Assembly (NCBI GenBank): GCA_944380845.1
Contig: CALWIU010000008.1
Span: 1-53,991, forward strand
Reading direction: 5' to 3'
Length of the DNA stretch: 53,991 nt
Origin: an uncultured Clostridia bacterium
GTDB lineage: Bacteria; Bacillota; Clostridia; Oscillospirales; Acutalibacteraceae
The notes below the pieces were generated by a model. It did not search any database and had not been told where the DNA came from. It was given only the letters and a program-made list of their open reading frames with translations. The position numbers and the translations under genes are program-made. This document shows positions 1 through 9,886 of this stretch, piece by piece; position 1 is the first letter of the stretch, and each line of letters starts with the position of its first letter.

Positions 1-3000
1 CCCATTCGCCGTAGCTGTGCGGCAAAAGAGGCAGAATTTGCTCATTCATGGTTTCGTCACAGCGCAGGCAGACATCATATTCGACACCTGCAACGGTGCA
101 GGTGGATGGAATTACAACATGCTCAAGGTCATGACCCAGCGCGGGAATTTCTTCCTGCGCCGTCAAAATCTCACCGCAGACCGCGCATTTCACGCCTTCG
201 GTCAATCCAGCTTCGGTGCAAGTCGCTGCCTTGCCGGGAAGCACTTCCTCGGTATGACCCAGTGCCGGAATCTCTTCCTGCGCAGTCAGAATCTCGCCGC
301 AGACTGCGCATTTCACGCCTTCGGTCAATCCGGCTTCGGTGCAGGTCGCTGCCTTGCCGGGAAGAACTTCCTCGGTATGACCCAGTGCATTTGTAAACGC
401 CGTTTCAGTGTAACCGCACACTTCGCATTCACGAACACACATTCCTGAAGCGCTACAGGATGCTTCCGATATATTCTGCCATTCGCCAAAGCTGTGTTCA
501 ACACAACTATTGTCATGAGTCAGAGGAATAACTTCCATTACTTCCCCGCAGATTTCGCAGCATTTCACCGCGAATCCGTCACTCTCCTCAGACAGAGGAA
601 CCACGACTTCCTGCGAACCGGCAACGCAGTCATGTTTTTCAACAACATCAACCTCATAAGTATACCGGTTACCATAGCTGTCTTCAACATATAAGGTGTA
701 ATCCTCTGACTCCGCAGCCTGTACAGAAATCATACTGTCTCCCGTAAAGGTCAGCATACCATTTTTAATCTCTGCCGACTCATTATCACAGGACAGAGCG
801 ATTGAATCGGCATTATCAGTTTCAGCGCTTGCGTCTCCTGACACTGCGTCAGTTACTTCCACCCATGCTTTAAAGGTGACTTTTCCTGTTGCGTCTTTCG
901 CTTTAAACCGTGCAATTTCATCTTCCGTTGCCTGAATATACTGAATGGTTTCTTCCCGGTTAAAGGGATCATCCAGCGTCGGGATTAACTGCATATAACC
1001 AGGCACCGCTTCTTCATAAATTTCAGACATCGCCATTTTGGCCAAAGACCACACATATTGGCTGACACTGGAAACGCCGAAATACTGTGGTGCCGCTTCC
1101 GACACCGAATACGACCAGGGGATGCTTGTTGTATTGGCGGGATCTTCCGTCATCACAACACTGGTAAGCGCATACCGGATGGGAATGGCAGATATCGCTG
1201 TTCTAAGTGAATCAAAAATATCAAACTTCCTTGATTTCTCACTACCGCTTATAATGGCAGTTTCAAGAGCGCCTATATGATCCAGCAGATCCTGAATATC
1301 TTTGGCAGAATGCTTTTTGAGCCAGTCACCGGGATCAGTTGTAATGGCGTTTAGCGTTGCCATTAATCCTGAACTTGCAAGACCCGCCGCGGCATCCATG
1401 GCTTTATTACCCGTTGTGCAATATGAACCCGCGAAACCCGCAATTTTACTGTATAGCTCTTTGAAAAGTTCTGCTTTTTTGGTGCCGCTCTCGACCACAG
1501 AAGAATAATCAAATTTTGCAAGCGCGCTTGCACAACCGCTGACGCAGCTCACCATGCCACCCAATATATCGATGCCAGCTTGAATTGCCTGAATTGAGGC
1601 TAACAGCTGCTCTGCGCCGTCAACCAAATGAATCAGATTTTCCAGCTGCTGCTGAATTTTTTCTGATTCAAAAAAGATATTGACAGATGCTTCAATAATA
1701 ATTTTATCTCCCGGGCGGAATTCTTTTACGCCCACATTTTTCCATTCAGATCTTTCAATCCTCTTTTTCGATGTCCCATCAGAATAATAAATTTCCATTC
1801 CCTGCTCAATCTGAACCAAATGGTTCACATGATACAGGGTAATATCCGAAACATTTTCAAGCGTAATTGTAATCGGATAGTCTTCTGCATAATAGGCTGC
1901 ATTGGGGAACTCAAAGTCTAAATGCATCGCATTGCCAGCCCAAACCTGCAGCTCATTTTCAGAAACAAACAAATCGTTAATCGGCTCCTCAAAAGGCATG
2001 ACCATACCCTGCAACCTTGCCTGCAGGCTGTAACTGCCTGCCTTGTCACCCCGCACATACCAATGCACAGATTTGCTTTCGCCCTGACCGATATGCGCAA
2101 TGTTCTGTGACGCTGTCTGCGGCTCTCCGACCATATCCGCCAACGATAACCCATCAGCCAAATCCAGAGTTGCCGTAAGGTCTTCCAATGTATCGGTTTG
2201 TGAGTTGTTAATCACAAGCATCTCAACATCAAACATTTCTTTTAGCCAGTTTACCTCGCCTCTGACAATCAGATAAAAATGTTCGTTTACCGGATACACC
2301 GTCACAACATCGTCCTTGACTTTGACAGGTATGCCTGTGTTTGTTATAGGCTCAGCAGGTTCCGGTCCTTCTCCGATATAAACCCAGCGACCGTATACCT
2401 TAGTGGAGTAATCCTCAATATGCACAGATGTAATTTTTTCGGTCAGATCTGCGTCTTTATACCAACCGTCAAAGACATAATCTTCATCCGTGCGCGAAGG
2501 GCGATATGTCAAAGCAGCATTTTGCCCTTTCTGTACGGTTACGGTTTTACACCATGGGTGTGTATATCCTCCGTTGACAATATGATAATGCAAGGTATAT
2601 TGCGGCTCACCGGACCCTGACCCTGTCTCATTTCCGCTGTCCGATGAATAACCGCCGATAAAAACACCATCTGCATTGAAATAAGCAATAATACTTGAAA
2701 CATCAATTTCCGGCTCAAATGAAAGTTTTAGCTCATATTTATATACATGCTGGTTTCCGGGAGCGGAAATGTCAATTCCGGCGTCTATGATTTCTTCTTC
2801 TGTCATAAGCTCCGATGTGAGCTCTGCGTCGTAAACAGGAAGACTGCTCAATCCAATTTCCGGAATTTCATTGATACCGGGTTTGACGGTAATCTTCAAA
2901 TTTCTTGTCAGGCAGCCATCGGCATAGGCCGAAACAACCTGCTTGCCAACCGGCAGAACCACACTGACCTTACCCTGGGCATCTGTTTTGAAGGTATTTT

Positions 3001-6000
3001 CGCCATCTTTTTCCGTTGAAACAAAGATTTGCGCATTGCTGATCGGCTCCAGTGTCTGGGCTTGCACCACTGTGAACTCGGCAAGGCCATAGTTTTCATT
3101 GGTATCAATATCAATGCTTATACGATCCAACACTTGGGTTTCTTTTGTTTCACAAACGGAGCAAGTGCGCTCCCTTTCGCCCTCAGAAAGCACGGTTGCC
3201 TGCCGCACAACACCCCATTCCCCAAAGCGATGCCCGGGGGCTTCTATGCTGCGGAATTCTTCATGTCCGCATATCAGACAGGTGCGTTTTTCTCTGCCCT
3301 GTTTGGTGCAGGTCGGAAGTATATCCACAAACCAATCGGTATAATTATGACCTGTTGCCGGCAAAACGGTAATATCTCCCTTTGCGTCACAGCGGGAGCA
3401 ATGGTGAGACTGCGAACCGGCTTCCGTACAGGTCGCTTCGCGGTCGACTGTCCATTCAGCGGAGAAATCATGCCCCAACGCCGGAATTTCCTGGTTTTCT
3501 TCCGCTCCGCAAACCGTGCAGGTATGTTTTTGCGAACCCGCCTCGGTGCAGTTCGGCTCTTTCGTTACCACCCATTCGCCGTAGCTGTGCGGCAAAAGGG
3601 GCAGAATGTGCTCATTCATGGTTTCGTCACAGCGCAGGCAGACATCATATTCAATGCCCGCAACGGTGCAGCTGGACGGAATCACAACATGCTCAAGGTC
3701 ATGCCCCAGCGCCGGAATCTCTTTCTGCGCGGTCAAAATCTCTCCGCAGACAGAACATTTTATGCCTTCGGTCAATCCGGTTTCGGTGCAAGTCGCTGCC
3801 TTGCCGGGAAGTACTTCCTCGGTGTGTCCATGAGCCGGGATTGCGGTAACATCCGCTTTCGCATCACAGCGGGAGCAATGATGGGACTGTGAACCGTCTT
3901 CTGTGCAGGTTGCTGCACTGTCGATTGTCCACTCAGATTCCCAATCATGTCCCAGTGCAGCAACAGCACGAGTTTCTTCCGTCCGACAAATCGAACAGAT
4001 TCGCCGATCCTGACCTGCCGCGGTGCAAGTCGGATCCTGAACACGCGTCCACGCAGTGAAAGAATGCCCATGAGCAGGAATTGAGGTAACATCTGCTTTC
4101 GCATCACAGCGGGAGCAATGGTGAGACTGCGAACCGGCTTCCGTACAGGTCGCTTCGCGGTCGACTGTCCATTCATCGGAGAAATCGTGACCCAGCGCGG
4201 GAATCGCCTGGGTTTCCTCCGTCCCGCAAGCCGTGCAGGTATGTTTTTGCGAACCCGCATCGGTGCAGTTCGGCTCTTTCGTTACCACCCATTCGCCGTA
4301 GCTGTGCGGCAAAAGAGGCAGAATGCGCTCATTCATGATTTCGTCACAGCGCAGGCAGACATCATATTCGACACCTGCAACGGTGCAGGTGGACGGAATC
4401 ATAACATGCTCAAGGTCATGCCCCAGCGCGGGAATCTCTTCCTGCGCGGTTAAAATCTCTCCGCAGACAGAACATTTTATGCCTTCGGTCAATCCGGTTT
4501 CGGTGCAAGTCGCTGCCTTTCCGGGAAGCACTTCCTCGGTATGCCCATCCGCACAAGAATCCTCTGAACCATTCCGGAAAATCAATTCCGCATTCAGCAA
4601 ATCTTCGTTGCCGGAACTTATTATATCAATTTGATTCCATTGCTCCTGCGTGCCGGTATAATAAACCGTGGTCAAGCTGTCGCAGTAATAAAATGCAGCC
4701 TCGCCAATACTTTTCACACTGTCGCCAATCTCCACCGTGGTCAGGCTGTCGCAGTAAGCAAATGCAAAATCGCCAATACTTTCCACACTATCGGGAATCG
4801 TCACCGTGGTCAGGCTGTCGCAGTAACAAAATGCCTCATCGCCAATACTTTCCACACTGTCGCCAATCTCCACTGTGGTCAGACTGTTGCAGGAATAAAA
4901 TGCAGCTTCGCCAATACTTTTCACACTGTCGCCGATCTCCACCGTGGTCAGGCTTTCGCATCCATAAAATGCCTCATAGCCAATACTGGTCACACTGTCG
5001 CCAATCTCTACCGTGATCAGGCTATCGCAGTTATAAAACGCCTGATAACCAATACTTTCCACATTGTCGGGAATCGTCACCGTGGTCAGGCTGTCGCAGG
5101 AAGCAAATGCATACTCGCCAATACTGATTACACTGTCGGGAATTACATAGCTTGTGCGCGCATGGCCAATAGGATATTGAATCAATGTAGTTTTGCTCTT
5201 ATCGAACAACACCCCGGAAGCATCGGAGGAATAATTCGGATTGTTTTCATCCACCTGAATGGATTTCAGGCTGTCACAGTTAGAAAATGCGCAGCTGCCA
5301 ATACTGGTCACACTGTCGGGAATCGTATAACTTGTGCGCGCATTGCCGATAGGATATTGAATCAATGTGGTTTTGTTCTTATCAAACAATACACCGGACA
5401 AATCGGAGGAATAATTCGGATTGTTTTCATCCACTTGAATGGATTTCAGGCTTGTGCAGTTATCAAATGCATTTCTACCAATACTTTCCACACTGTCGCC
5501 AATCTCCACCGTGGTCAGACTGTCGCAGTAACGAAATGCCCCTTCGCCAATACTTTCCACGCTGTCGCCAATCTCCACCGTGGTCAGACTGTTGCAGGAA
5601 TAAAATGCATCATCGCCAATACTTCCAACCGGATAGCCGTCCAGCGTATCGGGAATCACAAGCACCGAATCTGCACCCCTATAGTCAGTGATCTGCACTG
5701 TGCCATCGGATAATACCCGATAGCGATAATCCTCCGATTCGCGATGATGACAAACAGCACAAACTCCATCCACATATTGATGCCCGAGAGGAGGAAGAAT
5801 CCGCGAGTCCACTTGCTGCCCACAAACCAGGCAGTACCGCACCTCATAGCCAGAGGTGGTGCAGGTTGCTTGAGATTCGACCTCCCACTCCCCATATTCA
5901 TGCTCCAGGCAAACGCCGGTTTGCTCCAGCATAAAGAGAGTAAAACCGCATGCCGTCGGAATCATATGGGATTTTTCCGCATTGATTGCACGCAGGATAT

Positions 6001-9000
6001 TTGCAGCAATAGCGGCAAGGCTGTCGTTTTGAAGCAAATGATCAATGCTGATCAGCATATCATCGGGAATGGCACCCGGGAAAACCGAATCTAATGCATG
6101 CTGCGCAATACCCAGCGCAGCATCAAGCATGGTTTGGGAATAAAATGAATTGTTTTGTTTTGGATTCAATTCAAAGATGGAAAGGAATCCGGCAATATCC
6201 AAATTTAAAAGATCTGTCAGAACATGCTCCTCAATCAAAACGCCTAAATCGAAATCCAGCGTTTCAAAGCCATAGCTTTTTTCGCAATGATTAAAGATCT
6301 GCCCCATTGGCACCAGCTCATTTAAAATACGGCTGAGCTTGTACCAAGGCCCATTGCCATCGGTTACGCCTCTCTCACAATCCAGTTCATCATAAATGGA
6401 GAAAAATCCGCCGCAAAGCTGTAACGCCCAATCAACCACATCGTCAAAAAAGTCAATATATGTCCATCCCGCAGCCTTTCGCTGGGCAACGGTATCAGGG
6501 TCAAGGCCGATATCCACAACAAGATCCAGATAATAGACTCCCAGATCAACCGCAATGGTCAGCATGATATCCAGCCATTCCCGCTCGGTATATTCAGCAG
6601 GAATCTGCTGGTCAATATCGGAAAAGATAACAGAATCATAGGTATAAGGAAAAACATCAGGGAAGCAATGCGCCAATGTATTCAGCACATAGGCGCCATA
6701 TTGCTCCAGACTTTCTGCCTTGCCGGGCAAAGGCAGCAGCCCTATTTCCTCATTATCATTATCAATTTCTTCCCACATTCTTTCCAGCGCAGCTACTGCA
6801 AGTTGCTCAAATGTCAACTGCGCAACACTTTCTTCTAAAAAAGCAGGATCGGAAAAATACGCAAGATCACCAACATCACTAAAAAATGCGGCAAGTTTGG
6901 GGAATAGAAAATGAGCCAACGAATCAAGGTTAGCCGTAAAGCAATCCGCAGTGCTGCCATCCTGCCAGTCAATCGCAGCAGACACTGCATCCGTAAAAAT
7001 AAGATCAATGATATTTTTTACGATATGGTTTATTTGCTCTATGTATCCGCCATAGGTTTTATAATCTTTGGCGAAATCTACCATCTCAGGATTGTAGACA
7101 AAATCGAGAGAAAAAAGATTGATAAAATCATTGCTTTCCGTATTGCGAACAGATGCCAGCTGATACGGGGGAACTTCGCCTTTTACCTCCAAAAGCTCTG
7201 GACACTTCGGCAAAACATCCTGCAAAGGCAGCAATTGTATGCCAGTCCATGCCCCTTCGCCTTTTTCCATTATGTAATAATAACCATCATACTGCACCAG
7301 CTTTGCAGACTCGTCATTGCCGTCAAAGACATCTTCCAATGATAATGATTCAACTGGAGAATTGTAATAAAACATTCCATATAGATATGATGAAAGATCT
7401 GAAAAAACCGTTCCCTGATCTACAATCGTCTGTGCATCCAGTCCAAGGCTTTCCAACTCCTGGGCTGCAAAATAGACCTCATCAGCGCCCAATTCGTTAC
7501 CTATCGCTGTGCCGCCCTCTACAAAGTACTGCTCATAAAAAACATCCCGATCCGCGTCATAATAATACGCCATTCCATCAGAAGCAGCCCAAAGCGTGTT
7601 GCCATATTCCGGCTGATACTCCTGCCGAAGCAAAGCGATTTGTTCATCTTCTCTGACCGGAACCGAAAGAGTGACAGCATAGCTTGTATAATATCCGTCT
7701 TCTGTTTGATAAGATGGACACAGTTTGTATAATGCGTCTTGCCCAAAAAAGTCGGTACTAACAAAATAGATCGACTCATCACAAAAATAATATGTTTCCG
7801 AATCCGGCGATTCGGCAGGAGCGAAACCATAGTCGGACAGATCAAAATATTGAATGAGATTTTGATCTTGCCACACCCGTTGCTCTTCGCTATCGGGAAT
7901 TGCAAATTGGAACACAAACTCATCAAAATAATCAACCTCAGTGATTAGTCGATAAAAGTTTGACCCAACCAAAAAATACTGTTTTCCTTCAAAAAGAAAA
8001 ATAAATTGGGATAAATTCGCCTCATGTGCACGCTGTAATTCCGCAATTTTTTCCGCGTCATTGACCGGAACTGCCGCATAGGTCCCCAATACTTCTGCAT
8101 CCGGCAACACCAGTTGTTCAAAATTCAGCGTCAATGATGACTCATTGCTATTGTAATGCGTCAGATAGATGGTGCCGTCTTCAGCTGTCCACATGACATC
8201 ATCGCCATATTGATACTGCGAATAAAAATACCGTTCAACTTCTTCCAGTTGCTCCGGATCTTCTATCGGCTGTAATTCTGCGCCGGGATAGCGAAAAGTC
8301 AAAAGACCGCTACGCAGCATGTAAACGGCTTCATAGGCTGTATTCTCTATAAAATATCCAAACAGATTTGAAATAACGGAATACCCGAAATCATAGACAG
8401 ATACTTCAGTAAAATCAAAATCAGAGGCGCTTATCGGATATTTTTTACTGGTTAAACCATCACCGAAAAAAGAAAGCATTGCTTCCTGAAACAGTGGCAA
8501 AAGAATCTCATCGATAGGCTGCAAATTTTGTTCATCATAGGGAAAAGCAGAATAAATCAGAGAATATAAATCCAGCGTGCCCATGAGATCAGAAAAAATC
8601 GAACCGGTTTGCGGGTTCTTCAGCAAAATGCCATAATCAAATTCTGCATTAACAACCTTTGCCAAAAGGTCTGCATTATCCGCCAAAAACTGAAGGAATT
8701 GATTGACAAAACGGATGTTTCCGTCCTCCCGGCGCAAACCAACCAGTGCGGACGGATCAAAATCCACAAAATCGCCACCAAGCTCATCCTTGTGCTCCGT
8801 CAATGCCGTCGCAGCACTTTCAACAATGCTGTTAAGCGAATCAAACCGAAAAATGATATCATCGCTTATTGCAAACGAAGAAGGCTGGATAGTGACAAAA
8901 ATCTCATCCAGAGCGTCTAACAATCGCTTGATGTTTTCTTCATTTTTTTCGTCCGCCGATAATTCGGCAATGCCATCCTCCGGCAATATGCGTTGCTCAG

Positions 9001-9088
9001 CAAGAGATGCAAAAGCCGTCATAGGAAGGCTGCTGAACACCAAAATGACCGTCAACATCATAGCTATGCAGGTTCTTAGTTTTTTCAT
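1..9088 (-). CDS. Giant secreted LRR / Cys-rich repeat surface protein (3' end beyond window)
   Basis: One uninterrupted reading frame of over 3,000 codons runs from an ATG at 9088 to the left edge, where the stop lies outside the window. GGAGG at 9096-9100 sits 7 nt upstream of the ATG. A signal peptide is clear (MKKLRTC... hydrophobic core ...MTAFA, residues 1-27). In order: an acidic domain I do not recognise (about 30-1050), one Cys repeat (about 1060-1110), 11 BspA-like LRR_5 repeats with SIGxxAF cores (about 1130-1480), 12 Cys repeats of about 40 residues (about 1510-1985), a carboxypeptidase-regulatory-like beta domain (about 1993-2066), an InlB-type B repeat (FDGWYKD, about 2160-2235), an unrecognised region, and further Cys repeats from about 2800. 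Most Cys repeats read C-x3-G-x6-C-x2-C and end in GH, so metal binding by three Cys and one His is plausible. Presumably extracellular; the function (adhesion?) is inferred. Base composition is lower in GC than its neighbours. Confidence 0.9.
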   Translation of the reverse strand, partial: MKKLRTCIAMMLTVILVFSSLPMTAFASLAEQRILPEDGIAELSADEKNEENIKRLLDALDEIFVTIQPSSFAISDDIIFRFDSLNSIVESAATALTEHKDELGGDFVDFDPSALVGLRREDGNIRFVNQFLQFLADNADLLAKVVNAEFDYGILLKNPQTGSIFSDLMGTLDLYSLIYSAFPYDEQNLQPIDEILLPLFQEAMLSFFGDGLTSKKYPISASDFDFTEVSVYDFGYSVISNLFGYFIENTAYEAVYMLRSGLLTFRYPGAELQPIEDPEQLEEVERYFYSQYQYGDDVMWTAEDGTIYLTHYNSNESSLTLNFEQLVLPDAEVLGTYAAVPVNDAEKIAELQRAHEANLSQFIFLFEGKQYFLVGSNFYRLITEVDYFDEFVFQFAIPDSEEQRVWQDQNLIQYFDLSDYGFAPAESPDSETYYFCDESIYFVSTDFFGQDALYKLCPSYQTEDGYYTSYAVTLSVPVREDEQIALLRQEYQPEYGNTLWAASDGMAYYYDADRDVFYEQYFVEGGTAIGNELGADEVYFAAQELESLGLDAQTIVDQGTVFSDLSSYLYGMFYYNSPVESLSLEDVFDGNDESAKLVQYDGYYYIMEKGEGAWTGIQLLPLQDVLPKCPELLEVKGEVPPYQLASVRNTESNDFINLFSLDFVYNPEMVDFAKDYKTYGGYIEQINHIVKNIIDLIFTDAVSAAIDWQDGSTADCFTANLDSLAHFLFPKLAAFFSDVGDLAYFSDPAFLEESVAQLTFEQLAVAALERMWEEIDNDNEEIGLLPLPGKAESLEQYGAYVLNTLAHCFPDVFPYTYDSVIFSDIDQQIPAEYTEREWLDIMLTIAVDLGVYYLDLVVDIGLDPDTVAQRKAAGWTYIDFFDDVVDWALQLCGGFFSIYDELDCERGVTDGNGPWYKLSRILNELVPMGQIFNHCEKSYGFETLDFDLGVLIEEHVLTDLLNLDIAGFLSIFELNPKQNNSFYSQTMLDAALGIAQHALDSVFPGAIPDDMLISIDHLLQNDSLAAIAANILRAINAEKSHMIPTACGFTLFMLEQTGVCLEHEYGEWEVESQATCTTSGYEVRYCLVCGQQVDSRILPPLGHQYVDGVCAVCHHRESEDYRYRVLSDGTVQITDYRGADSVLVIPDTLDGYPVGSIGDDAFYSCNSLTTVEIGDSVESIGEGAFRYCDSLTTVEIGDSVESIGRNAFDNCTSLKSIQVDENNPNYSSDLSGVLFDKNKTTLIQYPIGNARTSYTIPDSVTSIGSCAFSNCDSLKSIQVDENNPNYSSDASGVLFDKSKTTLIQYPIGHARTSYVIPDSVISIGEYAFASCDSLTTVTIPDNVESIGYQAFYNCDSLITVEIGDSVTSIGYEAFYGCESLTTVEIGDSVKSIGEAAFYSCNSLTTVEIGDSVESIGDEAFCYCDSLTTVTIPDSVESIGDFAFAYCDSLTTVEIGDSVKSIGEAAFYYCDSLTTVYYTGTQEQWNQIDIISSGNEDLLNAELIFRNGSEDSCADGHTEEVLPGKAATCTETGLTEGIKCSVCGEILTAQEEIPALGHDLEHVMIPSTCTVAGVEYDVCLRCDEIMNERILPLLPHSYGEWVVTKEPNCTDAGSQKHTCTACGTEETQAIPALGHDFSDEWTVDREATCTEAGSQSHHCSRCDAKADVTSIPAHGHSFTAWTRVQDPTCTAAGQDRRICSICRTEETRAVAALGHDWESEWTIDSAATCTEDGSQSHHCSRCDAKADVTAIPAHGHTEEVLPGKAATCTETGLTEGIKCSVCGEILTAQKEIPALGHDLEHVVIPSSCTVAGIEYDVCLRCDETMNEHILPLLPHSYGEWVVTKEPNCTEAGSQKHTCTVCGAEENQEIPALGHDFSAEWTVDREATCTEAGSQSHHCSRCDAKGDITVLPATGHNYTDWFVDILPTCTKQGREKRTCLICGHEEFRSIEAPGHRFGEWGVVRQATVLSEGERERTCSVCETKETQVLDRISIDIDTNENYGLAEFTVVQAQTLEPISNAQIFVSTEKDGENTFKTDAQGKVSVVLPVGKQVVSAYADGCLTRNLKITVKPGINEIPEIGLSSLPVYDAELTSELMTEEEIIDAGIDISAPGNQHVYKYELKLSFEPEIDVSSIIAYFNADGVFIGGYSSDSGNETGSGSGEPQYTLHYHIVNGGYTHPWCKTVTVQKGQNAALTYRPSRTDEDYVFDGWYKDADLTEKITSVHIEDYSTKVYGRWVYIGEGPEPAEPITNTGIPVKVKDDVVTVYPVNEHFYLIVRGEVNWLKEMFDVEMLVINNSQTDTLEDLTATLDLADGLSLADMVGEPQTASQNIAHIGQGESKSVHWYVRGDKAGSYSLQARLQGMVMPFEEPINDLFVSENELQVWAGNAMHLDFEFPNAAYYAEDYPITITLENVSDITLYHVNHLVQIEQGMEIYYSDGTSKKRIERSEWKNVGVKEFRPGDKIIIEASVNIFFESEKIQQQLENLIHLVDGAEQLLASIQAIQAGIDILGGMVSCVSGCASALAKFDYSSVVESGTKKAELFKELYSKIAGFAGSYCTTGNKAMDAAAGLASSGLMATLNAITTDPGDWLKKHSAKDIQDLLDHIGALETAIISGSEKSRKFDIFDSLRTAISAIPIRYALTSVVMTEDPANTTSIPWSYSVSEAAPQYFGVSSVSQYVWSLAKMAMSEIYEEAVPGYMQLIPTLDDPFNREETIQYIQATEDEIARFKAKDATGKVTFKAWVEVTDAVSGDASAETDNADSIALSCDNESAEIKNGMLTFTGDSMISVQAAESEDYTLYVEDSYGNRYTYEVDVVEKHDCVAGSQEVVVPLSEESDGFAVKCCEICGEVMEVIPLTHDNSCVEHSFGEWQNISEASCSASGMCVRECEVCGYTETAFTNALGHTEEVLPGKAATCTEAGLTEGVKCAVCGEILTAQEEIPALGHTEEVLPGKAATCTEAGLTEGVKCAVCGEILTAQEEIPALGHDLEHVVIPSTCTVAGVEYDVCLRCDETMNEQILPLLPHSYGEW
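3571..4540 (-). repeat. Direct DNA repeats encoding the Cys-rich modules (717-bp super-repeat)
   Basis: A block beginning cccattcgccgtagctgtgc occurs at 4288 and, nearly identical, at 3571 (717 bp or 239 codons apart) and again at position 1. Near the left edge, two nearly identical 123-bp (41-codon) units lie in tandem at 135-257 and 258-380. All spacings are whole codons, so recombination between copies would keep the giant protein in frame. Confidence 0.85.
4640..5690 (-). repeat. LRR_5-coding tandem repeats (69-bp unit)
   Basis: Repeated 69-bp units, each carrying a version of caccgtggtcaggctgtcgc, encode 23-residue LRR_5 repeats (SLTTVEIGDSVESIG..AF). Two units carry a longer insertion with the DENNPNYSSD motif (around 5130-5450). 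These are coding repeats inside the giant protein, not CRISPR spacers. Confidence 0.85.
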
Positions 9089-9131
9089 CTGAATACCTCC
9101 ATATCGTCGCAGGAAAAAATGTTTGTAGTTA

Positions 9132-9180
9132 TGTTTATATTTATAAACAAAATATTATCATATATAAAAACTAATGTCAA
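9132..9180 (-). promoter_or_regulatory. Promoter and palindromic operator candidate for the giant surface protein
   Basis: On the minus strand TTGACA (9175-9180), a 17-bp spacer and TAATAT (9152-9157) form a near-consensus sigma-A promoter about 60 bp before the start codon. Just downstream of the -10 lies a perfect inverted repeat, TGTTTATA-tt-TATAAACA (9132-9149), at the expected transcript start. Its position suits a repressor site; the regulator is unknown. Confidence 0.7.
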
Positions 9181-9490
9181 CATGTTATACATAATCTATA
9201 AACATTTTATAAAAAACAAATACCAACCCCTGCAATACAAGCCATGCTTCTGTATTCAATTACAATATAATAAATATTCAGGCAGCACTAAAATTGTAAG
9301 ACCTTTTGTTACCATCAACATCCTGTGTTTTCTTGCATAGTCTCTCGAATACAAACAGCTTGTTTATTTCAACGATATTCCTTCTCTTTGTTTTGATTCT
9401 AACGAATGATATAAGGAACCTTTATAAGGAAAAATCTTTTTTACATGATACATTTATAATGCAGAGTCCATCAATACGAAACAACAAAAA
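9181..9490. other. AT-rich intergenic stretch without recognisable gene
   Basis: This strongly AT-rich stretch separates the giant gene's promoter from the terminator of the next unit. I see no open frame with a ribosome site, no tRNA and no clear repeat. TATAAACA-type motifs recur (for example near 9200), which may extend the operator region. Confidence 0.5.
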
Positions 9491-9533
9491 GAACAGTTCC
9501 GGGGTAAACCGCAGATTTACCCCGGAACTGTTC
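9491..9533 (-). terminator. Strong intrinsic terminator
   Basis: A perfect 18-bp inverted repeat (gaacagttccggggtaaa at 9491-9508, 7-nt loop, complement at 9516-9533) is followed on the minus strand by TTTTTGTTGT. It ends the transcription unit of the small gene at 9672-9782. Confidence 0.85.
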
Positions 9534-9671
9534 TTCGCTTGCAATACTTCCATAGTCACAAAAAATCGCTTGCAAATATGTTAATTCCCCAAAATTTTTC
9601 ATTATGTATTTCATCTGATATGCACAAAAAGGACTTGCTTATACTGAAAGACGACAATTTCACCAATGAAA

Positions 9672-9782
9672 TCAGCAAGAACTACTATCACCGGATTCTG
9701 CCGCCAGCACCGTTACCGGGAAAGAAGTCAGGATCAGCACCACCGATAAGATCACAGCGGCGATCCGTTTTCCTGTTTTCAT
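9672..9782 (-). CDS. 36-aa signal-peptide-like small protein (possible gene remnant)
   Basis: An ATG at 9782 with AAAGGGG upstream opens a 36-codon frame: a typical signal peptide (MKTGKRIAAV... TSFPVTVLAA) followed only by ESGDSSSC and a stop. The signal sequence closely matches that of the LRR-dockerin protein next door (MKTGRKLIAV... TSLPVTVQA), so this is probably the 5' end of a duplicated gene whose body has been lost. It nevertheless keeps a promoter (9812-9840), a ribosome site and a strong terminator (9491-9533), so it may still make a short secreted peptide ending in a single Cys. The 138 nt between its stop and the terminator do not resemble LRR or dockerin sequence in any frame I read. 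Confidence 0.55.
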   Translation of the reverse strand: MKTGKRIAAVILSVVLILTSFPVTVLAAESGDSSSC

Positions 9783-9811
9783 GCCAACAACCCCTTTTGC
9801 TCTTTTTTTCA

Positions 9812-9840
9812 ATCATACCATGTTATATTCCATTATGCAA
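9812..9840 (-). promoter_or_regulatory. Sigma-A promoter for the 36-aa gene
   Basis: Minus strand TTGCAT (9835-9840), 17-bp spacer, TATGAT (9812-9817), about 30 bp before the ATG at 9782. Confidence 0.6.
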
Positions 9841-9886
9841 CACATAAACCAATTTATTTTCAAAACACAATTTCACAACAAAACAA

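Noticed and set aside
4690-5640. CRISPR-like array of regular repeats
   Set aside because: Repeats and intervening sequences both encode the LRR pattern in one continuous frame; no cas genes are present.
4631-5713. 360-codon plus-strand frame opposite the LRR repeats
   Set aside because: It is the antisense of the 69-bp LRR repeats, which keep several frames open; it has no ribosome site, and the minus strand holds the convincing protein.
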